DNA from: Streptomyces coffeae
GTDB taxonomy: Bacteria; Actinomycetota; Actinomycetes; Streptomycetales; Streptomycetaceae
Length of the DNA: 64,000 bases
Direction of reading: 5' to 3'
NCBI RefSeq assembly: GCF_016741875.1
Contig: NZ_JAERRF010000031.1
Coordinates: 1-64,000, forward strand
Every line of letters begins with the position of its first letter. The stretch's first letter is position 1. Both the position numbers and the translations under genes were made by a program. This document shows positions 33,892 through 42,766 of the stretch, one piece after another. A model generated the notes under the pieces. The model was not told the origin of the DNA. It was given only the letters and a program-made list of their open reading frames with translations, and did no database searches.

Positions 33892-34317
33892 ATGCGTGCT
33901 GTGGTACAGAGAGTGAACGGGGCGAGCGTCGTCGTGGACGGCGAGACGGTCGGGGAGATCGTCGGCCCGGGGCTGTGCGTCCTGGTCGGGGTGACCCATG
34001 AGGACACCCCCGAGAAGGCCGCCCAGCTCGCCCGCAAGCTGTGGTCGGTGCGGATCCTCGAGGGCGAGAAGTCCTGCTCGGACCTGGCCGCCCCGCTGCT
34101 GGTGATCAGCCAGTTCACGCTCTACGGGGACGCCCGCAAGGGCCGCCGTCCGACCTGGAACGCGGCTGCGCCGGGCGAGATCGCCGAACCGCTGGTGGAC
34201 GAGGTCGTGGCACGGCTGCGGGAGTTGGGCGCACATGTGGAAACGGGCCGGTTCGGAGCGGACATGAAGGTCTCGCTCACGAACGACGGCCCGTTCACGG
34301 TGATCGTCGAGGTCTGA
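33892..34317 (+). CDS. dtd: D-aminoacyl-tRNA deacylase
   Basis: A 141-residue DTD-fold protein. MRAVVQRVNGASVVVDG at the start, VISQFTLYGDARKGRRPTWN with the catalytic SQFTL motif and TNDGPFTVIVEV with the NxGPxT Gly-Pro motif show the class. It removes D-amino acids from tRNA. ATG 33892 is chosen over upstream ATGs at 33880 and 33883 because the conserved N-terminus begins here. Confidence 0.95.
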   Translation: MRAVVQRVNGASVVVDGETVGEIVGPGLCVLVGVTHEDTPEKAAQLARKLWSVRILEGEKSCSDLAAPLLVISQFTLYGDARKGRRPTWNAAAPGEIAEPLVDEVVARLRELGAHVETGRFGADMKVSLTNDGPFTVIVEV

Positions 34318-34365
34318 GGAAGCCGGCGGAGCGGAGGACCCCGTCAGCCCGGGGAAGTCTGCGGT

Positions 34366-34400
34366 CGGGGCCGGGAGCGCACGACGGCGCACCGGCCCCG
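34366..34400. terminator. Bidirectional terminator
   Basis: Arms CGGGGCCGG (34366-34374) and CCGGCCCCG (34392-34400) lie between the convergent dtd and sugar permease genes. Confidence 0.6.
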
Positions 34401-34407
34401 CCCCCCG

Positions 34408-35358
34408 TTACTTCACCGACCCCGCCATCACTCCCTGGACGAAGTGCTTCTGGAAGGCGAAGAACACCACCAGCGGCACGATCAGGGACAGGAACGCCCC
34501 CGGTGCCAGCACCCCGATGTTGCTGCCGAACTGCCGCATCTGGGTCTGCAACGCCACGGTCAGCGGCTGGGACTCATTGTCGGCGAAGATCAGCGCGACC
34601 AGCATGTCGTTCCACACCCACAGGAACTGGAAGATGGCCAGGCTGGCGATGGCCGGGCGGCCCAGCGGCAGCACCAGCCGGGTGAAGATCCGCCACTCGC
34701 TGCCGCCGTCCATCCGGGCCGCCTCCAGCATCTCCCGGGGGATCTCCGCGAAGTAGTTGCGGAGCAGGAAGATGGCGAACGGCAGTCCGTAGGCGACGTG
34801 GAAGAGCACCACACCGGGGATCGTGCCGAACAGACCGAGCGAGCCGAACAGTTTGGACACCGGCAGCAGACCGATCTGCACCGGCACCACCAGCATCGCC
34901 ACGACCACCAGGAAGACCCAGTCCCGGCCGGGGAACTCCAGCCAGGCGAAGGCGTATCCGGCCAGCGCGGCGATCACCACGACCAGCGCGGTGGCGGGCA
35001 CCGAGATCGACACGGTGTTCCAGAACGCCTGGACGATGCCCGAATCCTTCAGCAGCGCCGAGTAGTTGTCGAAGGACAGCGATCCGGGGCTGGAGAACGC
35101 CTTCCACCAGCCGGAGGTGGCGTTGTCCTCCTCCGAACGCAGCGAGGACAGGAACAGCCCGGCCGCCGGAGTGAGCCAGATCAGCCCCATCAGCAGCAGG
35201 AACGCCTGGATGAGACCGTTGCTGAGCTTCTTGGTCAGCCAGGCGGCGGGCCCCCGCCCGGACCGGCGGGGAGCCGCGGGTGTCTTCGCGGGGGTCGCGG
35301 TGGCCGGTGCGGCCACGGGCGCGCCGGGTTCCCGTCCGGCGGTGTCGTGGAGGGTCAT
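34408..35358 (-). CDS. Sugar ABC transporter permease, MalG/AglG type
   Basis: A 316-residue permease with six helices and the EAA motif EMLEAARMDGGSEWRIFTRLVLPLGRPA. The N-terminal 40 residues are an Ala/Pro/Thr-rich cytosolic extension. It overlaps the MalF-type gene by four bases. With the MalF-type protein it forms the channel of an alpha-glucoside importer; the ATPase is not encoded here, so a shared MsiK-type ATPase is probable, as is usual in Streptomyces. Confidence 0.92.
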   Translation of the reverse strand: MTLHDTAGREPGAPVAAPATATPAKTPAAPRRSGRGPAAWLTKKLSNGLIQAFLLLMGLIWLTPAAGLFLSSLRSEEDNATSGWWKAFSSPGSLSFDNYSALLKDSGIVQAFWNTVSISVPATALVVVIAALAGYAFAWLEFPGRDWVFLVVVAMLVVPVQIGLLPVSKLFGSLGLFGTIPGVVLFHVAYGLPFAIFLLRNYFAEIPREMLEAARMDGGSEWRIFTRLVLPLGRPAIASLAIFQFLWVWNDMLVALIFADNESQPLTVALQTQMRQFGSNIGVLAPGAFLSLIVPLVVFFAFQKHFVQGVMAGSVK

Positions 35359-36734
35359 GACTGGCTCCTGCGGAAGCGACGGATGTTCAGGGCCATGGCG
35401 GGGACCACCAGCACCAGCAGCAGAACGCCGAGCGCGCTGCCGAGACCCTGGTTGTTGCCGCCGCCGAAGGAGACCAGCCACATCCGGGTGGCCAGTACGC
35501 TCGCGTCCTGTTGCACCGGCCCCGGCGCGATGATGTAGACGAGGTCGAAGACCTTCATCACATTGATCACCGTGGTCACGAAGACCACGCCCAGCACCGG
35601 GCTGAGCAGCGGGACGGTGATCTTCCGGAAGATCTGCCACTCATTCGCGCCGTCCATCCGGGCCGCCTCCAGGGCGTCCCGCGGCAGCGAGGCAAGACCC
35701 GCGCCGATGAGCACCATGGAGAAGCCGGTCCAGATCCACAGATAGGCACCGATGATCGCCGGGGTGATCAGCGACGGGCCCAGCCAGGAGATCCCCTGGT
35801 ACGCCTCGGCGAAGTCCTTCTTCGGCAGTTGCAGTGCGTAGTCGCCGGGCGGCAGGTCCTCGAAGCGGTACGCGCCGTCGTTCCCGGTGGTGGCGGTGGC
35901 GACGACCTTGCCGTCCCGCACCGCCTCCACCGCGAGCTGCGGCAGTCCGCGTTCGGTCGGGTCCACCCGGCCCGGCTTGCCGCCGCCGCCGAGGGTGAAG
36001 TCGATGTAGACCACACCCCGCAGCTCGCCCTTGGCCGCGGGGGCCGAGGACGCCTGGCGGGCGGGTTTGGCCTCCTTGGGCACGTCCTTGGGCGGAACGC
36101 CGACCAGACCGAGGTTGACCGTGTCACCGGGGGAGGCGGTCTTCGCCGTCCGGTACGAACCGTCCTTCTGTGCCGGGATCGTCCGGGGGTTCTGCGGGTG
36201 GGCCGTCGGGTATCCGGCGGTGTCCCCGGAGAACGCGTCGTGGACGCCGACCGTCACCGCGTTGAGCACGCCCCGGTCGGGGTCCTGCTCATAGGCGACG
36301 CGGAAGATGATGCCCGCGGCGAGGAAGGAGATCGCCATCGGCATGAACATCAGCAGCTTGAAGGCGGTCGCCCAGCGGATCTTCTCGGTGAGCACCGCGA
36401 GGATCAGACCGAGACCGGTGAGCAGGACCGGAGCCACGATGACCCAGATCGCGCTGTTGCGGATCGCCTTCATCGTCGCCGGATCCTGGAACATCTCGGT
36501 GTAGTTGTCGGCACCGACGAAGGTGTCGCCCGAGGCGTCGAAGAAGCTGCGCCCGACCGAGAAGAGGATCGGGTAGGCGACCAGGGCGCCCAGGATCAGC
36601 AGCGCCGGCAGCAGGAAGGCCAGCGAGATGAGCTTCCGCCGGCGGGCCGCACGGCTGCGGGGCGTGGGCCCGGACGGGGTGCTGCCCGCGGTCGCGGGCA
36701 GCACCTTGCGGTCAGTGGCAGACATGACGGGCAC
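35355..36734 (-). CDS. Sugar ABC transporter permease, MalF/AglF type with inserted extracellular domain
   Basis: A 459-residue protein, about 150 longer than usual for the family. Three helices are followed, after about residue 145, by a Pro/Lys-rich stretch and a beta-sandwich-like domain (PQLAVEAVRDGKVVATATTG, then NDGAYRFEDLPPGDYALQL) to about residue 305. The remaining helices and the EAA motif DALEAARMDGANEWQIFRKI follow. The insert sits in the loop between the third and fourth helices, where E. coli MalF has its P2 domain. GTG 36734 abuts the stop of the binding-protein gene; ATG 36725 is an alternative. The inserted part resembles carboxypeptidase-regulatory or SdrD-B folds and may contact the binding protein. 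Confidence 0.88.
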   Translation of the reverse strand: MPVMSATDRKVLPATAGSTPSGPTPRSRAARRRKLISLAFLLPALLILGALVAYPILFSVGRSFFDASGDTFVGADNYTEMFQDPATMKAIRNSAIWVIVAPVLLTGLGLILAVLTEKIRWATAFKLLMFMPMAISFLAAGIIFRVAYEQDPDRGVLNAVTVGVHDAFSGDTAGYPTAHPQNPRTIPAQKDGSYRTAKTASPGDTVNLGLVGVPPKDVPKEAKPARQASSAPAAKGELRGVVYIDFTLGGGGKPGRVDPTERGLPQLAVEAVRDGKVVATATTGNDGAYRFEDLPPGDYALQLPKKDFAEAYQGISWLGPSLITPAIIGAYLWIWTGFSMVLIGAGLASLPRDALEAARMDGANEWQIFRKITVPLLSPVLGVVFVTTVINVMKVFDLVYIIAPGPVQQDASVLATRMWLVSFGGGNNQGLGSALGVLLLVLVVPAMALNIRRFRRSQS

Positions 36735-38051
36735 TCAGTCCTTGTAGGCCTTGGCCGCCGCGGCCTCGAGCTTCGCTGCGGTGGCCTTCGGGTCCGACGG
36801 GTCCTTCAGGAAGTCCTGGAGGATCTTCCACTCACCGGTGCCCACGGTCCCGCCGAACGCGGCCGGGGCCTGGTCCGACATGTCGAACCGGACGTTGTCC
36901 CCGGCGTCGACCAGCGACTCGGCGATCGCGCGGGTGGTCTCGTCCTTGTAGGCGGTGGGCTTGAGGTTGGTGTTGGGGGAGACGAATCCGCCCGCCTCGG
37001 CCCACACCTCGGCGGCCTCGGGGCTGGCCAGGTACTCCAGGAACGCCATGGCGGCCTTCTGGTTCTTGCCCGCCTTGAGCACCACCGCGGCGTCGCCGCC
37101 GCTGACCACCGGGGCCTTCTTGCCGCCCACCGCGGGGAAGGGGAAGAACCTGGCGTCCGTTCCGACCTTCTTCTTGAACTGGCCGGAGACCAGACCGCCC
37201 ACGAAGTCGCCCTCGTAGACCATGCCCGCCTTGGGCTCACTGCCGAAGACGTTCTCCACCGACTCGGGGAAGTCGGTGCGCAGCGCCTCCGCACTGCCCC
37301 CGGCCACCAGGTTCTTGTCGCCGAACAGCTTGCCCAGGGTGGTCAGCGCCTTGACCACGGTGGGGTCGGTCCAGGGGATGCTGTGCGAGGCCAGCTTGTC
37401 GTACATCTCGGGACCGGCCTGCGAGAGGTAGATGTTCTCGAACCAGTCGGTGAGGGTCCAGCCGTCCTCACCGCCGACGGAGAAGGCCGGTGTCCCGGAG
37501 TCGGAGACGGTCTTGGCCATCTTGAGCATCTCGTCGTAGCTCTTCGGCGGCTGCACCCCGGCCTGCTCCAGCGCCTGCGGGGCGTACCAGACCGTGGACT
37601 TGTGGGACGCCTTGAAGTACAGGCCGTAGTAGGTGCCGTCGACGGTGCCGTACTTCTTCCACACGGTGGCGAAGGTGGCTCCGGCCTTGGCGCCGACCTT
37701 CTCCGACAGCGGGGTGAGCCAGCCCTTCTTGGCGAATTGCTTGAGCACGCCGACCTGCGGCACCATCACCACGTCGGGGGCCTTGCCGCCCTCGATCTTG
37801 CTGCCGATGACGGTGGAGACGTTGTCACCGGTGGGGACGAAGTTGGTCTTGGCGCCGGTCTTCTCCGAGAAGGCGTCCAGCACCTTCTTGAAGTTCTTCA
37901 TCTCCACACCGGTCCAGACCCCCGCCACGTTCACGGTCTGGCCCTTGAGCTTCTGCTCGCCCTTGGCGGAGTCGCCGTCGCCACCGCCGCAGGCGGTCGC
38001 GGTCAGCGCGAGACCGAGGACGGTCGCGGTTGCGGTCACTATGCGTCTCAT
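36735..38051 (-). CDS. Sugar-binding lipoprotein of the ABC importer
   Basis: A 438-residue family 1 solute-binding protein with lipobox TATACGG after a signal peptide, then NVAGVWTGVEMKNFKKVLDAFSEKTG and FASAMAFLEYLASPE-like KAAMAFLEYLASPEAAEVW. AAAGGA-like AAAGGACATC precedes ATG 38051. It lies between the GH13 gene and the two permeases on one strand. Likely ligand is an alpha-glucoside or maltodextrin, inferred from the glucosidase. Confidence 0.9.
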   Translation of the reverse strand: MRRIVTATATVLGLALTATACGGGDGDSAKGEQKLKGQTVNVAGVWTGVEMKNFKKVLDAFSEKTGAKTNFVPTGDNVSTVIGSKIEGGKAPDVVMVPQVGVLKQFAKKGWLTPLSEKVGAKAGATFATVWKKYGTVDGTYYGLYFKASHKSTVWYAPQALEQAGVQPPKSYDEMLKMAKTVSDSGTPAFSVGGEDGWTLTDWFENIYLSQAGPEMYDKLASHSIPWTDPTVVKALTTLGKLFGDKNLVAGGSAEALRTDFPESVENVFGSEPKAGMVYEGDFVGGLVSGQFKKKVGTDARFFPFPAVGGKKAPVVSGGDAAVVLKAGKNQKAAMAFLEYLASPEAAEVWAEAGGFVSPNTNLKPTAYKDETTRAIAESLVDAGDNVRFDMSDQAPAAFGGTVGTGEWKILQDFLKDPSDPKATAAKLEAAAAKAYKD

Positions 38052-38073
38052 CGGGGATGTCCTTTCGCTGGAG

Positions 38074-39765
<1,692 letters not shown>

Positions 39766-39994
39766 CGTGCCGTTTACCCGTTCTCAGCGGGCGTGCGCCG
39801 CACGCCATTGTCGGCTGTTATGCATGCATGTTAAGTAAGCATGGCGAACGGGTGTCAACGAAAATCACAGAAGTAACGAACAGCTGTCCAGGTATGCGGT
39901 ATTTTGACCGGCACTTCAGGGCGCCCCGCATACCTAACACGTAACTAGGAAGCGGAGTCCCGGACGGGGAAGCGCGGGGAGGGCAGCCGGAGGG
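39766..39994. promoter_or_regulatory. Regulatory gap with AGGTATGCGG inverted repeat
   Basis: No gene. AGGTATGCGG at 39890-39899 is matched by its reverse complement at 39926-39935, with 26 bases between. An AT-richer stretch near 39815-39845 contains ATGCATGCATG. This should be the promoter of the GH13-importer operon; the repeat may be the operator. Confidence 0.6.
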
Positions 39995-41275
39995 TCAGTC
40001 CTCGCGGACGACGTCACCGAGCTCGCGCCGCAGCCGGGCCACCGTCTGCTCGGTGGACTGCCGCTGCGCCAGCGCGTCGTGCACCACGGCCTGGACGGTC
40101 AGGCTCACCTGGTCGTAGCGGGGGCTCTTGGGGCGCGGCTTGGCCGTGAGCACGCTCTTGCGGAGCGTCGGCAGATACGGGTACTTCCGCACCAGTGCGG
40201 GATCGGTGTACAGATCGGCCCACACCGGTGGCAGTGCCCCCTTGGCGAGGACCTGGCGCTGGACCCGCTCGCTGGTGAGATAGGCGATCAGGTCGGTGGC
40301 CGACTTCTGGTGCTTGGAATGCGCGCTGACGGCGAGGTTGGAGCCGCCCAGAACGCTGGAGCCGGGGCCGTCCGGGCCCGGCAGCGGAACCGCGCCGACC
40401 TTGCCGGCGACGGGTGAGGACGGGGCGTTGGCCAGCGAGTACACATAGGGCCAGTTGCGCAGGAACAGCAGCCGGCCGTTCTGGAACGCCCGCCGCGACT
40501 CCTCCTCCTTGTAGCGGAGGGCCTCCTTGGGTATCCAGCCGTCCCGCACCCCACCGGTCAGGAAGTCCAGCGCCCGGCGGGTGGCCGCGGAGTCCACGGT
40601 GACCTTGGCGCCCTCGTCGCCGAGGATGGTCCCGCCCGCCGACTGCACGGCCTCGGTGACATTGGTGGTCAGCCCCTCGTACGGCAGGAACTGGCCCGCG
40701 TAGCCGTCCAGGCCGTGCGCCGGGGCGGCGGTCCTGGCGAGACGCTTCAGCTCCGCCCAGGTCCGGGGCGGTTTCTCATGCTCCTGGGCGAGGATGTCCT
40801 TGCGGTAGTAGAGCAGCCCCGCGTTGGTCACATACGGCACCGCGCGCAGCCGCCCGCCGAAGGTGGCGGTGTTCACCACCGGCGGCAGGAAGCGGTCCAG
40901 CGGGAAGCGGTCGGCGTTCAGCGGGGAGATCCATCCGGCCGCGGCGAACTCCGAGGTCCATGCCACGTCGATGTTGAGCACATCGAAGCGGTCGCTCCCG
41001 GAGCGCAGTCCGCTGACCATCTGCGCGCGCACCTCGTCGGCGGCGTCCGGCAGCTCGATCAGCGTGGCCTTCTCCGCCGGGTGCGCACGGTTCCAGCCGT
41101 CCAGCACTCCGCGCAGATAGCTGGTGAGGTCACCTCCGGTGACCAGGGTGATCGGACCGCGGCCGCCTCCTTCGGCGGCCGCCGGTTCCCCGTCCGGGCC
41201 CCGCGCGCCCGCCTGGCCCGCCAGCAGCAGCGTGGTGACGAGGAGGGCCCTGCCGGCGGCGTGTGTCCACCGCAT
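39995..41275 (-). CDS. Second extracellular solute-binding protein, without lipobox Cys
   Basis: A 426-residue family 1 binding protein: ITLVTGGDLTSYLRGVLDGWNRAHP, then FDVLNIDVAWTSEFAAAGWI, PYVTNAGLLYYRKDIL and GGSNLAVSAHSKHQKSATDLIAYLTS. The signal sequence reads TLLLAGQAGARG: a lipobox-like LAG is followed by Gln instead of Cys, so lipid anchoring is not expected. It lies upstream of the GH13 gene on the same strand, but no permease is immediately coupled. It may feed the same importer or be a scavenging or sensing protein. Confidence 0.85.
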   Translation of the reverse strand: MRWTHAAGRALLVTTLLLAGQAGARGPDGEPAAAEGGGRGPITLVTGGDLTSYLRGVLDGWNRAHPAEKATLIELPDAADEVRAQMVSGLRSGSDRFDVLNIDVAWTSEFAAAGWISPLNADRFPLDRFLPPVVNTATFGGRLRAVPYVTNAGLLYYRKDILAQEHEKPPRTWAELKRLARTAAPAHGLDGYAGQFLPYEGLTTNVTEAVQSAGGTILGDEGAKVTVDSAATRRALDFLTGGVRDGWIPKEALRYKEEESRRAFQNGRLLFLRNWPYVYSLANAPSSPVAGKVGAVPLPGPDGPGSSVLGGSNLAVSAHSKHQKSATDLIAYLTSERVQRQVLAKGALPPVWADLYTDPALVRKYPYLPTLRKSVLTAKPRPKSPRYDQVSLTVQAVVHDALAQRQSTEQTVARLRRELGDVVRED

Positions 41276-41342
41276 CGGTCCCTCCTTGCGCGTGCGTACA
41301 GCCGGCCGGATCCGGCTACCGGCATCCGGCCACCTGTATACC

Positions 41343-41357
41343 TGTTAGGCATGCGGG
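41343..41357. promoter_or_regulatory. Copy of the AGGYATGCGG motif
   Basis: TGTTAGGCATGCGGG matches, in 14 of 15 bases, the reverse complement of 39925-39939. It lies in the divergent promoter region between the binding protein and the PadR gene. Confidence 0.5.
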
Positions 41358-41451
41358 ATACTAGACGTTGCAGGAAGATACGAGGGCGATCCGGCACACA
41401 GTCGGAAATGGCCCCTAACGGACATGTACGGCTCGGCGGAGGAGGGCAGGG

Positions 41452-41970
41452 GTGCGGCTCCCGCTGCTGGCGCTACTCTCGCGCGGACCCGCCCACGGCT
41501 ACGAGCTGAAGCAGGCTCTTGAGAAGCTCCTGGGCTCCGCGTACCCTCAGCCCAACATCGGACAAATCTACGTCACTCTCAACCGGCTCCAGAAGTCCGG
41601 TCTGATCGAGGGCGAGGATGTTGCCCAGTCGACCCGGCCCAACAAGCGCATCTACCGGCTCACCGACGCCGGGCGCGAAGCGTTGGCCCTATGGTTCGAG
41701 GAGCCGACGGATGAGCCGCGGGTACGGGACGAGTTCTTCATGAAGCTCGCCCTCGCCCCCCACACCGGGGATGTCGACCAGATCGGCCTGATCAACAAGC
41801 AGCGCCGGCACTACCTCAATGCCATGCGCGACCTGTCCAGGCTGGCCGCGGCCGAGGAGCGGGACAACCGGATCCCCCAGCTGCTCATAGAAGGGGCCAT
41901 GCTGCACCTCCAGGCCGACCTCGACTGGCTGGAGCGCTGCCAGGAGGATCTGGAGGAGGAGCAGAGATGA
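41452..41970 (+). CDS. PadR-family transcriptional regulator
   Basis: A 172-residue protein with the winged helix LPLLALLSRGPAHGYELKQALEKLLG, then QIYVTLNRLQKSGLIEGE, and a helical C-terminal dimerisation region. GTG 41452 follows GGAGGAGGGCAGGG. It overlaps the ABC ATPase gene by four bases. PadR proteins commonly repress adjacent export operons, and this arrangement (PadR-ATPase-permease) is a familiar one. Effector unknown. Confidence 0.92.
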   Translation: MRLPLLALLSRGPAHGYELKQALEKLLGSAYPQPNIGQIYVTLNRLQKSGLIEGEDVAQSTRPNKRIYRLTDAGREALALWFEEPTDEPRVRDEFFMKLALAPHTGDVDQIGLINKQRRHYLNAMRDLSRLAAAEERDNRIPQLLIEGAMLHLQADLDWLERCQEDLEEEQR

Positions 41971-42761
41971 GCCGCGAGGAATCGGCCCACCGGACCGGGT
42001 CCGCCGCCGGGCCGTCCGCGGACTCGATCCTGCGGGCCGAGGGCCTGGTCAAGACCTACCGCACCGAGGGCACCGCCCCGGTCGAGGCGGTCCGCGGAGT
42101 CGACCTGCATGTCGAGCGCGGCGAGTTCGTCGCGGTCACCGGACCCTCCGGAGCGGGCAAGTCCACCCTGCTCCATCTGCTGGGCGGCCTCGACCGCCCC
42201 GACAGCGGCTCCCTCTGGCTGGACGGCCGCCAGGTCGACGCCTACAGCGAGGCCCGCTGGGCCGTACTGCGCCGCAAGAAGATCGGCATCGTCTTCCAGT
42301 TCTTCAACCTGGTCTCCAACCTCACCGTCGCCGACAACGTGGAGCTGCCCGCGCTGCTGGCCGGGTCCACCCCGCGGCAGGCCAGGGCGGGCCGCGAGGA
42401 GCTGCTCGCCGAGCTGGGCCTGGCGGGCAAGGAGCAGAGCATGCCCGCCGAGCTGTCCGGCGGTGAACAGCAGCGGGTCGCCCTGGCCCGCGCGCTGGTC
42501 AACACCCCGAGCGTGCTGCTGGCCGACGAGCCCGCGGGCAGCCTGGACAGCAAGGGCACCCGGGAGGTGCTGCGGCTGCTGTCCCGCTTCCACCAGCGCG
42601 GCCAGACGATCGTGCTGGTCACCCATGACGCCCGGATGGCCAGCGCCGCCGACCGCGTGATCAGCTTCTTCGACGGCCAGGTCGTCGACGACGTGGCGCT
42701 CCAGGGCGGCGGCGGACGCCGTGGCGGCGGAGTGGCCGACGTCCTCGAGCTGAAGGGCTGA
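41967..42761 (+). CDS. ABC ATPase, LolD/MacB type
   Basis: A 264-residue ATPase with Walker A GPSGAGKST, signature LSGGEQQRVALARAL and Walker B VLLADEPAGSLDSKG, as in LolD/MacB/FtsE-like proteins that work by mechanotransmission. It is coupled to the PadR gene and the FtsX-like permease gene (five-base gap). Confidence 0.95.
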   Translation: MSREESAHRTGSAAGPSADSILRAEGLVKTYRTEGTAPVEAVRGVDLHVERGEFVAVTGPSGAGKSTLLHLLGGLDRPDSGSLWLDGRQVDAYSEARWAVLRRKKIGIVFQFFNLVSNLTVADNVELPALLAGSTPRQARAGREELLAELGLAGKEQSMPAELSGGEQQRVALARALVNTPSVLLADEPAGSLDSKGTREVLRLLSRFHQRGQTIVLVTHDARMASAADRVISFFDGQVVDDVALQGGGGRRGGGVADVLELKG

Positions 42762-42766
42762 CCACG

